From Neelides folsomi (lineage: Eukaryota > Arthropoda > Collembola > Neelipleona > Neelidae), in contig JAQGBZ010000011.1 in the NCBI GenBank assembly GCA_034687125.1, forward strand, positions 62,001-126,000: 64,000 bases of DNA, read 5' to 3'. A program made the position numbers and the translations under genes. Under the pieces are notes generated by a model that saw nothing but the letters and a program-made list of their open reading frames with translations, ran no database searches and was not told the DNA's origin. Below, piece by piece: positions 1 through 12,020 of the stretch; the stretch's first letter is position 1; every line of letters starts with the position of its first letter.

Positions 1-344
1 TTCTTAAATCCTCAAAACACAGTTCTCCAACATTAAGAAGATTATTTTCAAGAATGAAATTTTAATCCTTAATTTAGCCATCTTCTCGGCATCTCTTCAA
101 ACCAATTCCGTTTTTGAAAACCTTACAAAATTACACATATTATATAACATAATAAATACACACATATAACCGTAGTATATTGTATACCTATAAGTATTTA
201 ATTCCAGGAATAAGGAAAATGAATTCTAAAAACTAAGAAAATTCTATTTAAAAATGAAGTAGTTTAATAAGGAGGTTAAAGGAGGTTAATTATGATATCA
301 ATATAATGAATGTGTTAATAGTAAAAAGAGTTTTATTTATTTAG
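1..344. other. AT-rich intron or upstream sequence, no gene seen
   Basis: Sequence ahead of the first visible LRR exon. It is AT-rich and ends in a pyrimidine-rich tract and TTTAG acceptor, so at least its right end is intron of the LRR gene. Nothing else is recognisable. Confidence 0.5.
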
Positions 345-3300
345 CTTCGAGCATATTGGAAGAAATGCTTGAAGTGATTGCTGAACGAAGGTCGTTGTCT
401 CGGAAGTTTCTCCACATGTTGATTCAACGGCAACTGAGATGTCTCAACCTTTCCTTTGGAACTGGTGAAGTTCATTATGGATTTCTCTTCCTTGAAAGAT
501 GTCATGTAAGGACCAGACCACATTGACCAACCAAATCCCTTATAAACATTTACGAAATGAGCAATCGAATCAAATGGTAAATGGAGTTGTTCAAAGGGAG
601 CGAATTACAAGGACTTTGTAATTGGAAACTTCTATAGGAGAAAACGAGGAGTAAACTGAGACTTGAAGATTCATTTCAATTACTTTGTAGGGAGAAACCA
701 CACTTTGTAGTTATCATTATTTGTCATTTTAAAACGAGGAAATGAAAAGTTCCTTAATGCCCATTTCTCACTTCTTAATGTTCCATGAGGGAACGATTTT
801 TTTCACTTTAATTATAAACATTTCCCATTTTTTCATAACCAACTTTTTGTATTCATTAGGTTGAATAAATATTCATTTGTATGTAATTAGTAAATATGAA
901 TATTTAGAAATCAGTTAGTATTAACTAAATATATCTGTATATTCACCATACATTTTTACATATATCATGCGTGTAGTACATATACTACTACTAAATATGT
1001 ATAAGAGTACCTACTATATACTTATGTTACATACCTGTATATATCAAATATTAGAGAATTATAATTAAATTAGAAAATAATAATTAAAATTTTAATTTAG
1101 AAATTACAAGTTTTGAATTTATCCTTCTTGCGGCATATCGAGCCGCATATCCTGATGAAGCTCATTCCTCACTTGAGCTTTATTGTGTCCCTTAATCTCA
1201 AGATGACTTCGACGGTTGATCAGGTGAAGAGAAGATTTTGAAGGGTCTTGTCAAACTATTTCTCTCCTCTTTAAAGATATTAGAAGAAATAGGGAGGAAC
1301 TGTGGGGAAATCCAGGAGTTGAATTTAACTTCAACGCCAATTACAGATCGCGGATTGAAGAGCCTTTGTTTCGGAGAAGAGAAGCGAACTAGGAGAAGTC
1401 AAAAGCTCAAAGCTTTGATTTTAGAGGACACACGAACGACCTGGGTCGGAGCTTCCTATCTTCTACAACATTTGCCACAACTCACTCATTTAGAATTTGA
1501 CAAAATGTTCCAGGTTTCATTTTCATTAATTTATTAAATATCCTTATCGCTTTCCCCATTCAAATATCTTAAAAAATATCCAATTCATGAGAATTAATAA
1601 GATCCTCAGTTTGAAGCCAATTAATTTCCACAATATTTTCTGGTAAATGAACATTGGGCTAAATGGACCTATTGAATTTGATTGAAAGGATAAAGTTAAA
1701 ATGATTTGAGTTTTCCCGAACCGGGTAGTGAAAGAGACGCCTTTGGGGTGAGGTAATTGAAATGAAATTTTTAATTTAAACCCTCGGCTTCCGCGGAGCC
1801 GTAAAGGATCCATTAAAAAGCCCATAGGAGACTTTTAATTCTCTCCTCCTCAATCACGTCTATGGAGTTGGTTAGATAAACAAAAAGGAAAGAGATTCCT
1901 TGACGCGGAGAAGAAAACCAACTCAGAGTTCTTTTCCCCGGTCGTAAATGTGTTTTTATCCACTTCGAACTCATTTCATGACAAAGAATTGGGTCCAATT
2001 AAAATCTCCATTAAGATTTAATTCTTCCGAAGGTTTTTGAACATTTGGACCCAAAGTGTTTGACGGAGATTTCCCCGGATGCGACTCTGAAACTCAGGTC
2101 GATTTATTCAACCGTATCTTCCATTACTCCGGCGAGCATCGATTCAGCGGCGTTAATGTGTCCTAAAACAGAGGTTCACTCAATTTTTTACTCACGTCCA
2201 TTTCTACTCATTAAACTTTAACTCCCCCACTTTGATCATTTTTAGCTTTATCCCTTTCGCATCGTCCTTTCTCTTCAATTTAGCATCGGAATAACCACCG
2301 ATAAATTTCCTACACATTAATAAATTTCCTTCTTCATGGCACTATTTAGCATTTAATTACCACTTTAAACACTTCATATTCATACAACGTGGTAAAATTT
2401 TAATCACGTAATTAATAAGTTAATAACAAACGATTGAATTCCTTTTTAGAATCGTCGATGAATCGCCTTATAAATGATAGTTTTGGTTTGTAGGAAAATG
2501 TTCTAAAGTTTTATGAGCAAAAAATGGCAGTGATTACATTGGTAATATGGCAAAGTGCACAATTGGCAAATAGTTTTACTTTTCCTCCATCTTCCTTGTG
2601 CCTCCTTTGTCAACAGAATTGAATCAACAGGAGAGGTCATTTCTTTCCCGTTGGGTCGGGAGGGAGGTGAAGGATGAAAAGGGACGTTTTAACTTCTCTA
2701 ATTGAAAGATTCAATTGCGAAAAGGGAAGGGGAGAGAAGAAAGCGAAGGAAATGGAGAGATTGCTATTTGATTAACTTTCTCCCTTTACAGACTCTTTTG
2801 AGTCCTTGGAAAAAAGATTAGTATTGAAGAAGTAAATTCTCTCTTTGAGGGACCGAAGTGATTGGAAAATCTCAAACTACAGACTTCCTACGCAAATACT
2901 TTTCATTCCCTCCCAATGCATTATTCAATTCCATATGTAAACTTCATCCCTTTAATGGAAAACCATTTCCTCAAGGAAAGTAATGATCGCATATAATGAG
3001 CTTGACGAGCCAACAAAGAATTAAACGTACAATGAAAGTAAATGTCAAATAGGAATTCTTTCTCTTTAATTATATTTCCCCTTCATCTTCCAAGCAATTC
3101 CCTTTCATTCCCTCCATGCATGAATACGAGCATCTAAATAGAGGATAAAATCATTTTAATTATTTTCATTTCATCACATACATCTACCATATAAAAAACT
3201 ATCTTTATACTTTTATTTACCTAATATATTCACGTAATATAGTACTAAATGTACATTTACTGTTTTAAAAACTAGGTGTATATATTTAATATGGTTGTGT

Positions 3301-4377
3301 AGTATTTATTTATGTGTTGAATAATAATCTTTTTATTTTAAATTATAGATCATTTCTCTTATGAACGCATGGATTGACAATGAGACTTTGTACAGGTAGG
3401 TAATTATTATAAATTAGTCAATTTGATATATATTGAGGATGTGTGTGATGTCCACAGATTCATGCAATTTGAGAATCTCCGGTCCCTCGTGATTGTGAAC
3501 AACGAGAAGCGGAGCGTGGAATATGGCGAAGGAGTCCTTCCCCTCCTCACCGTCTGCGGAGAAACTCTCGAGAATCTCATCCTGAACAATTTTGACACAG
3601 TGGATATCATTAGTGAGTCGGGCGAAGGAATTCCCTTGTTCTCAATCGATCCCAACTCTTTTCATTCTCCCCTTTATTTGCTCCTCTGTTAGGGCTTAAA
3701 GACCTTTCAACATATTATCAAGCCTTTACAACATATTATAAACCCTTTTTGTCCAGAATTCCTCCAAGAGTTCTCCTAGTAGTACTTCTGTAGTTGTAAA
3801 GACCTTTTGGTCATTTGGGAGGATTCCACAGGTTAAATTTGTCCACAGGTCTCGGACGAAGTTGTCCTCATTTAAAGAAACTGGCTCTGTGCGGAGTGAA
3901 GGAGTTTGCCTACCCCAACTCTTCCCCTCGTCCCATTACCGGATTGTTTTGTTCACTCCTGGCCATCGAGCTTTGGTTCGACGACCGAACAGAACGAATC
4001 TCCTCGCCCATCCTTCTCCAATTGCTCCACGAGGCAAAAGATGTGACGAACCTTTTGGTCAAATCCTCTGACTTCTCTCTCGACCTTTTTACTAAGATTT
4101 GGGCTGTAAGGAAGAAACTTTAAATTTCAGTTTATAATGAGTCCTTGTTAAATGATGTTCAATGTAGACGAACGAGATGCGGCGACTGAGCCGAGTCACA
4201 ACTGATCAATGTCGCAATGTAACACTCGACTTTTTCACCCAACTCCTCGACATGGAAAACGACCTGAGTTTAATAAGGATGTGGGGCTGTGGGAAAATAT
4301 CGAAATGGAATTACGAAGCTCTCAAAGAGCGAATTAAAGGGACAAACTTGAACGTTTATATTGAGTGGTTCCCGTGA
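345..4377 (+). CDS. Leucine-rich-repeat protein (F-box/LRR-like), 5' partial
   Basis: Exon model: 345-464, 1111-1223, 1277-1513, 2057-2173, 3349-3395, 3458-3612, 3849-4105, 4168-4377. All junctions are GT-AG and in phase, giving about 417 residues to the TGA. The first exon begins at an acceptor (TTTAG at 340-344), so the N-terminus lies upstream of the window. Seen in the protein: repeated LRR-type blocks such as IQELNLTSTPITDRGLKSL, LKALILEDT, LENLILNNF and CPHLKKLALCG. These match the AMN1/F-box-LRR style of irregular leucine-rich repeats. No F-box, signal peptide or membrane segment is visible in the part present; an F-box, if any, would be in the missing N-terminus. Members of this fold usually act as protein-binding scaffolds, often as substrate receptors of SCF ubiquitin ligases, but that role is only an inference here. 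The junction 464/1111 is the weakest: it uses a poor acceptor (ACAAG) and yields two neighbouring LNLSF strings, so an exon may be missing or misplaced there. Confidence 0.72.
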
Positions 4378-7300
4378 AAATCTTTTTCCTTTTAAAAGCC
4401 CTTCACTTTAGATTAAATACACTTCCTTTTGTTTACTTCTCTTCGACGACCTTTTCATTCTCAAATAACTCAACGACTAAAAACACCATCTGTATAAAAC
4501 ATGAAAATTATTTGATAAAAGTTTACTATCAGTTATTTTATAATTTACATACATTTACCATCTGTACCTAGAATGCATCAAAGTATTTGTATGTACATTT
4601 ACACTCGTACTTTAAACGTAACATTGCATATAATTAATCTCACCAGATACAAATACAAATATGGTACATATCAGTAGTAAATATAGGTTCATACATGAAG
4701 GTGTCTTTCCTATGCTAACTATGCATCATTACAGATAATATGGAAATTTGAACTATGTAAATATGTGCATATTTACGGTGAATTTGACTTTAAAAGATCA
4801 TCCATGGTCTACACACGTTGTTTGTAAACTTAATTTTCTCTAACAGACTTGTAAACTCTCGCCAACATTAAATTTATTCTCCGATTCCTAAATGTGATGT
4901 GAAGTGAAAGCAACTAAATGTGATGTGAAGTGAAAGTTGCTTTCACTTCCAATCTCCCTCTTTACAATATTTGCACATCTTTTTCTCCATTTGACCAAAT
5001 GCAAACAAGTTGAAACTCAGTATCGGAATATCCAACAAAATATATTTATACTTCGAATATGTTATATTTATTATAATATAACTACAATAAGATCACTTAA
5101 TACAATATAATATGTACTATGTGTTTAGGTGCATACTTTGTATCTTACATAATTTATATAATGAACATTTGTAAGAGTTTGAATTAATAAATTAACCATG
5201 ACCCTGATGCCTATATTCATTGATCACACTTACTTTTAGAAATGGGCAAATTTACACGACATAAATTCACACTCTTGTTTCTTAACCACTATAAATTTAC
5301 TCAACATTGAGAGTTGACTTTGCCATCATCTTATCTTATCTACGGTAAATTTAATAAAGAAAGCTAATTATGTAGCATAATGAAATTCTCATCCACCTCA
5401 TGAAAACTAGAGGAAATATTAATAATTAAACTCGCATTACTTTTTTACACTACCTAGGATAGTCGGATAAAATGAGATGGAGGATGAAATTGTGAAACTC
5501 GTTAAGGTAATTAATTACCTTCAGCTTCTCATCAATTCATTCTCCTTCCGACTAATTGCCTAAAATGAGGCTTAAAGAAAGGGGAGGAACCAAATGAATC
5601 TTCGACTACTTGAGTTTAACTCCGGCTCAAATTCTTTCAATTACTTTGAGTCGGAGAAAAGATCTTCTTTTCATTTTGGAGTAACTGAAAACAAAAGAGT
5701 ATTTCTGTCTCAAAAGCCTCTTTCTTTTACATGGGCAAATTGTAAATTAAAGAATGTTAAGCAGATTAAATTACTTTTCCCATGTGACTTGAGAGCTTAA
5801 GAAAGCATAGACCTCATTAAAACATTATTTATTTATAATCACATTCTAATATGTAAGATGGCGTTAACTTAATGATTACAAAATGCAAGTATTTAAATTT
5901 ATACCATATTTAAGTATTAATGAGCAAATAAGAGTAATTCATTTTTTTAAAATTAACCAAAAAAGGTGAGTGGTGAGTTGAGCAAGATGTGTTATGTTAT
6001 TTTATTCGAGATAAATGATTGCAATTGTTGATTATATTTTCAATTTTGATACTTCATTACAAGATTATAAGATCTTGATTCAAAAATCTGAAACTTTCAG
6101 AGCCTTTTAACAAGATTACATTTTGTAACAATATTACTTAAAAGCTATTACTTAATGTTGGGATTAGATTTCCATTTACACTTTTACCGATGGTATGTTA
6201 TACACGTATTTATTATGTATTACTTTTCACCGAAGAAAGTATGTATATAAATTAAAATTGATTTATTAAACAAAAAATTAAATAAACCATTCAATTTATT
6301 CTATTCAGTACTTTGTTAAAAATAATACATGTATTCTAAAAGTATAGTATAATCAATATTGATAACCATCAAATACTTAACATCAAATGAATCAAGATAA
6401 TACCTATTGTATATACAGATATATGGTACTTATACCCATTCTTACAATCTTATAATTACAGATAAATAATAGTATTTACCAATATTTATATTCAATTATG
6501 TGCATATTGCAGAATCTGGTATTAAAATTCCGTAAAACATCAGAGACAGAAATGTTGGGCTTGGAAATATATTTAGGTGTATATCATTACATATAGCAAG
6601 AATAACAAGATAAGTATAGAAATACTTTTTTTACACTTCCTATTTCAATGTACATTCTGTAATATGTTTTATGTACATGTATTGAAATCAATGATATGCT
6701 ATTTTTAGCGGACTCTTACATATAATTATTATATTTAAGTACATAACTGAATTAACAAATAATTACTGACTAGTAAAATTAAAGTAGTTACAATGACGAT
6801 GATTTTATTAAATAAAAGCATAATCCAATGTTCAGCAATGGAACTTTTAATAAAGGACATTTTAGTCTAATAGGAAGGTCTAAAGTCAAACAAGGCAATT
6901 TAGTAAATTGATTATGTAAAATGTACAAATTTTATTACTAAGGTCAAAATAACACTTCGTTCAAGAATAAGAATATAATTTAGCGACGGTTGCGTAAATC
7001 TGCGAGAAAGAAGAGTGTACTAAAGCAAAAATTATTTCCCCATTTTTGGCATCAGATAAGGTTCAATGGCTGGAATCAAAAGTCAGAAACTTTTCTAGAA
7101 AATAACATGCAAAGAAAGAAAGTGAAAATATCTGGTTTTAAAACAACCCAACCCAATTGAAAATTTTATAATTCAAAACCACCTCTAATAGAAGATATAT
7201 GTAGCTCATTAAAGAATAAAAACAACCTATAGTATACTTTACTCTACTAATACCCAAATGCAGATATTATGTATCTGTATATATTTTAAAAGACAAAATT

Positions 7301-7457
7301 TCAAATAAATGTATGTTACTATTACAAAATTATAAAATGTACTATTACAAAGTGCTAACGAAAAATTAAATTAAATTGATTAAACAAAAGAGATTTTAAA
7401 TGAATTAGATGTTAAATGTACTTTGAGTACAAAATGTGTATTTTGATAAAAACGACG
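4378..7457. other. Intergenic, AT-rich, no gene supported
   Basis: About 3.1 kb between the stop codons of the convergent LRR gene and the KIAA2013 homolog. Open frames here are short and AT-driven with no splice-consistent coding signal. It should contain the 3' UTRs of both genes. A short tandem duplication with a hairpin lies at 4888-4949. Confidence 0.6.
4888..4949. repeat. 26 bp tandem duplication with adjoining hairpin
   Basis: The unit beginning CTAAATGTGATGTGAAGTGA occurs twice back to back (4888-4913, 4914-4939). The second copy runs into an inverted repeat, GAAGTGAAAG, three loop bases, then CTTTCACTTC, which could form a ten-pair stem. Confidence 0.7.
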
Positions 7458-10348
7458 TTACCTCGATCGAAATTTGTCTTGGGTTCCGAAATACTCCGTG
7501 TAAACCAGATGGAATAAAAAGAGATGAAAAAGAATGATGAGGAGTGAGATCAAAATCCAGAACATTGTTGACATCGTCCCATAGCTGCTCCCATGTTTGT
7601 GCAAACTTATCACATGTGTCTCGTGAGCAGGAGCTGAATATAAAAAACAACTATATTTAATATTATTTTAATATTTAATATATTTGACTCTTCTTTATTA
7701 ATTTCAATTAAATAAAAAGGACCTTCAAAGACTTCCTTGACATGGATTGACAGTCGAAGCTCCTCCACATGAATCTTATCCGAAGTAATATAAAGAACTG
7801 AAGTGATTGGATCTGTCAGTTTGACAGGAAAAGTCTTTTTTAAAGGACCAAGTAGAATTGGAGCATCCAAGCACCCAGCGTCACAAGCGTAGTATTCCTT
7901 GTCACTCCGGTCTAGTGCCACGTAAATCACGGCTTTATTGTCAGTCCCAACAGACACGCTGATGTTCACATGGGTGCCGTTCCCGTACCAAATACGTCTG
8001 TTCAATTTAACACCAATTAATATAATTAATAGTTTGCCATATTAAATATTTAAACAGCATAAGCCAATATATAATTATTGATTTAAAAAGAACAAAATGT
8101 ACCTGAATAGGTAATCTCTGTGCAAGTCTTTTGGCTGGGTATTGAACTCCAAATGCTGATTCTGGAATTTCAATGCCCCAAAACTAAGGACCATTCCTTG
8201 CATGACGCCAGTCGCTCCAGCTCGAAGTAAATTATGACAACCCTATGAGTTAAATATTTAATAACATAATACTTATAATTGAACTTTGATGCATCATGAA
8301 TAAATAATGTTTAACCATAAGATGAATAAAATAGAACTAACGTTTTTCTTCAAAGTTAGAAGCCAAAGGTTAGCTACGTGTAAAATCTCGGATTCGGAAG
8401 TTAAGCGAGATTTCCATAAATTTGGAGCTTGTCTATATTAGTGAAACGAATCGTTATTAAATTGTAAATTGATCGAGTTAATATTGTTTATGTAGTTAAA
8501 AGAAATGGTAAAATGCAAATATAATTCGAAAATTGAATAAAAGATATTCACAGGGTGTGATGGCCTTCGTAACATCCTTCAGCGTAACTAAGAACAGCAT
8601 TTGCCTCTTGGACTTCAACTATTGGAACGTTTTTCTCATGGACGGGATCTCTAACTTGAGACAGGACGTAATACATCGTCGCATTGATTTTGTCCCCATT
8701 GAGTGCATCATTGGCTCTCGAAGGACTAATGTAAAAACCAGTTCCCCAAATTTGGCTCCATGCTTTTTCATGTTGAGCCTGAAGACTTTCGATATTTGTT
8801 CCCAAAGTTCTTTTCAACTCCTTCAAATATTTCCCAATTTTATTAAAATTCAAATTCGAATAAAGTGTTTATATTGAAAATTAAAACTACGATTATTGTA
8901 CATAATTAAAGTATTTATATTTAGTTGTAAGTATTTTAGAGCATACGCTTTCAGATAAACTAGAAAGCTTGGTAATTGCCGAATCGAACTCAGCGATGGA
9001 ATTTAAATGGCGATAATTAACAATCGTTGGAAATCTAACTGTTATAGCTGTCTTCGCTTTCACCTATATTAACAATTAAAGATATCATTATATAACAATT
9101 TAATCACTATAAGGTTGTTATAAATGAGTATTAAATGAAGTAGGTAAATAGAAAAATAATATTTATTTACCCTCAATGCATTTGGAACTTTATTGTATGC
9201 AATTGAGATGGCAATTAGTTCTTTTTCAACTTCAATGCTTCCAGAACCAATAACGTAGTTGACTTCTCCGTCTTGTAAATGGGTCCTAAAATTGAATATT
9301 ATTACATATGGTGTCAATTGATATAATATTATAACGAATGCAAATTCTAATTGCAAAATAATGAATGGAATAAAATGAATGGAAACTGTACCTTTTACTA
9401 ACGGATTTAAATGGAGGATCTCCAGTCCAACCAAGTTGATCAAATTCAACTAAAGCTTCAGTTACACTGGGATTGAGAATTGTCACATCTTGGATGAAAA
9501 TGGAGGGAGATGTTCTATGAGCGTAAAATCGATTTATCGTTTCGAGACTTTCTTCGTCTTCTCGCTCCACACAATTGACTGTTTGAACCACACCTTGAAG
9601 GTACTGAGTGATCATGGCCTCACGTCGTCTCTGCTCATCCGTCACCGACAACCGAACGATGGGTCGGAAAGGAATTTCGGCTGATAATGTTCTCCCATTC
9701 TACAAATATTCAAATTTTTAACACATTTTTTAAATAAATGGTAATAAATTAACTTAAATTTTAACACTGTTCGGCATACAAATTGTATATTTTTTCACCT
9801 TTGTCTTGATTTTAATTGTCGAGTCACTAAAAAGAGAAACTCCAATGAATCCGTTTCCTACGTAAGGTTGAAATCCATTGTCGTCTTTAGTCAGCGGAAT
9901 GTTATACATATTTGAACTTAAATCTGAAATTTCCATTTGGAATCTTGACACTTTCCGATTGAAACAAGCATCAACAGGCTCTGTAATTTATAATTTTAAT
10001 TATTAATTTCATGAAATAAATGTAAATGGCCGGTTAAATAAATTATCAATTACCAGGAGCTTTGTGGTTATCAGAAGGTAAAAAACGAAGTCCAAATAGC
10101 CAAAACAATCCAAAGCCAATAACTATAAAAATGAAGACTTTTCGATACCTGGAAGAAAGAAGAAATAATTTAAAATTTATCCTGATATTAATTCCATGTT
10201 TGTTAATTGTATACTTGATATTATAACATAATTGTATGTTTGTTAATGTATAATTGAGATAATAATTATATAATTTTTACCCAATATTTGAGTCAGCAAA
10301 TCGTTTGACCCTTCTCGCCATTTCCTTCCCGTACTCAAACGAATCCAT
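7458..10348 (-). CDS. KIAA2013 homolog, conserved uncharacterised membrane protein
   Basis: Exons (5' to 3' on the minus strand): 10281-10348, 10054-10148, 9799-9980, 9392-9699, 9171-9285, 8947-9063, 8552-8820, 8342-8432, 8103-8242, 7723-7997, 7458-7633, giving 611 aa; human KIAA2013 is about 634. The ATG at 10348 is followed by a basic cytoplasmic stretch, then a first membrane helix (about residues 28-45, FIFIVIGFGLFWLFGL). A large, presumably luminal domain follows, with a final helix near the C-terminus (FWILISLLIILFHLFLF) and a short tail. Family signatures seen: NAVLSYAEGCYEGHHTL, GATGVMQGMVLSFGALKF, YYACDAGCLDAP and LTDPITSVLYIT, each aligning with the vertebrate protein. The family has no established biochemical function known to me. 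It shares a short promoter region with the divergent ATPSCKMT gene. The exon 7 acceptor (8821-8822) is weak and could lie a few codons away. Confidence 0.9.
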
Positions 10349-10865
10349 TATACATGAGAAAATGTGAAAAGAAGTGAAGGATGGATAAAATTCTATACAA
10401 GTCTGTGTCTTAACAGCTCGTCACCCGCCATCAAAAAGTTTTAGGGTCTTTTAGTTAAATCACTGATTAGACTTGGTTTTAAAAAATATGTGCGGTTAAT
10501 TAATACATTCCAAATGTAATGAGTAATAACGATATTTTATTACATATGGTGAAGGGCAAAGAAAGGCGCAAGTGGAATTACATTAATTGAGCATTTAAAA
10601 TTAAAACTTTGAATACGATTTAGTGTCAATTGAATTTATAATACGCTTTCGACTTAATAACTTAAGATTTTTAAACTCTTTCTTATTAACTTTAACTCAC
10701 TTTACAAATTATTATTTCTTGACTCTCTAAAATAAGCTTCGAAAAGTCAAAACATTTAGCAGTATTTAGTGTGTAATAAAAGGGGCACTTTAAAATTTTG
10801 ACACACGTGAAAGAACCAAATTGAGTTTAAAATCAAAATCTAATTTCGTAAATCTTTCTTTAAAA
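10349..10865. promoter_or_regulatory. Shared divergent promoter region, KIAA2013 homolog / ATPSCKMT
   Basis: The two start codons are 517 bp apart on opposite strands with no coding between them, so the 5' UTRs and promoters of both genes must lie here unless one has a distant non-coding exon. It is AT-rich, and I cannot assign a TATA box or initiator with confidence. Confidence 0.5.
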
Positions 10866-11866
10866 ATGACAATTTTAAAAGACGATAACGTATGCAAAGA
10901 TTGCGTGATAGATTTAACTAGCAGAAATGATCCAATCAAGTTAAATAAATATGGTGCCATTATAGCCGGAGCACTAGGTACGTTAATAAAAACTTAAACA
11001 CATTATATTTTATACAACTATATATTTTATTCTAATTTAAATGATTTTATTACGTAGGAGGAACAGCAATTCTCATTACTGCAATTTCATATCCATTTGT
11101 CTCCCCTGCATTAAGGAGAATATGCCTTCCGTACAATATTCTATTTAATTTAAATAATTACATACACCAATAATTAATCTTCTTCGTTGATTATAATTTG
11201 AAAATTAATTACAGTTACGTTCCTGCCACTACAAGTCAAGTATCAAATGTATTCCAAATTCTCAAAGGAAGGTCTGGAAGACTGATCGATTTAGGAAGCG
11301 GGGACGGGAGACTTGTAAGCATCAAAAATCATACAATATACATAAAATACATAATAATGTTAAATTTTTATAATTTAAATAATGTCAATACTAATTGCGA
11401 TCATAGGTTTTAAAAGCCGCCGAAGAAGGATTCAATGCTGTTGGAGTTGAATTAAATCCCTGGCTTGTATTATACTCCAAATTGGCTGCTTTTCGTTATC
11501 GACTAAATCACAAGGCCCAATTTATTAAAAAAGACATTTGGAAAACAGACATCTCACCGTATAATAATGTAGTCGTATTTGGCGTCGAATCAATGGTAAA
11601 TAAACTTAATATTTAATATCCGTTATTCATATTGTATTTGTAAATATGCAACCTTCACTTAATGTTAGTTAGTGTTAATACTAAATTGATATTGAATAAT
11701 TGATTAAATATCAAAACAGATGAGCTCTATTGAAGAAAAATGTACAAAAGAATTAAGTAAAGGATCAGTAGTCGTCGCCTGCCGTTTTCCTCTCCCCACC
11801 ATTTTACCAAAAGAATCCCTAGGTGAAGGAATTGACACAGTTTGGCTCTACGAGTTCAAAACTTAA
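10866..11866 (+). CDS. ATPSCKMT: ATP synthase subunit c lysine N-methyltransferase (FAM173B family)
   Basis: Exons 10866-10977, 11058-11130, 11215-11314, 11407-11595 and 11720-11866 join in phase to 206 aa. In known relatives this mitochondrial enzyme trimethylates a lysine of the c-subunit of ATP synthase using S-adenosylmethionine. Seen: a single hydrophobic segment at about residues 28-54 (GAIIAGALGGTAILITAI), the pre-methyltransferase motif LPYVPATTSQV, motif I DLGSGDGRLVLKAA, the acidic motif VGVELNPWLVLYS, the motif NVVVFGVESM, and the C-terminal VVACRFPLPTILP followed by GEGIDTVWLYEF. The last two are strongly diagnostic of the FAM173 family. FAM173A, the adenine nucleotide translocase methyltransferase, is the alternative; the N-terminal membrane segment and the C-terminal motif favour the FAM173B type. 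The gene is divergent from the KIAA2013 homolog and converges on the FASTKD gene with only 154 bp between stop codons. An AATAAA lies at about 11963. Confidence 0.9.
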
Positions 11867-12020
11867 TTCCTTATAAAAATATTTTGAAATCTAGTCTTTA
11901 TGAAATATGAACATAAATAATATTTAATATCCATAAATGTATGATAAAAGTAATATATATATAAATAAAGGAACAATGTTAAATAAAACATTTTTAATAA
12001 GGACTAGTATGGTGATTACT

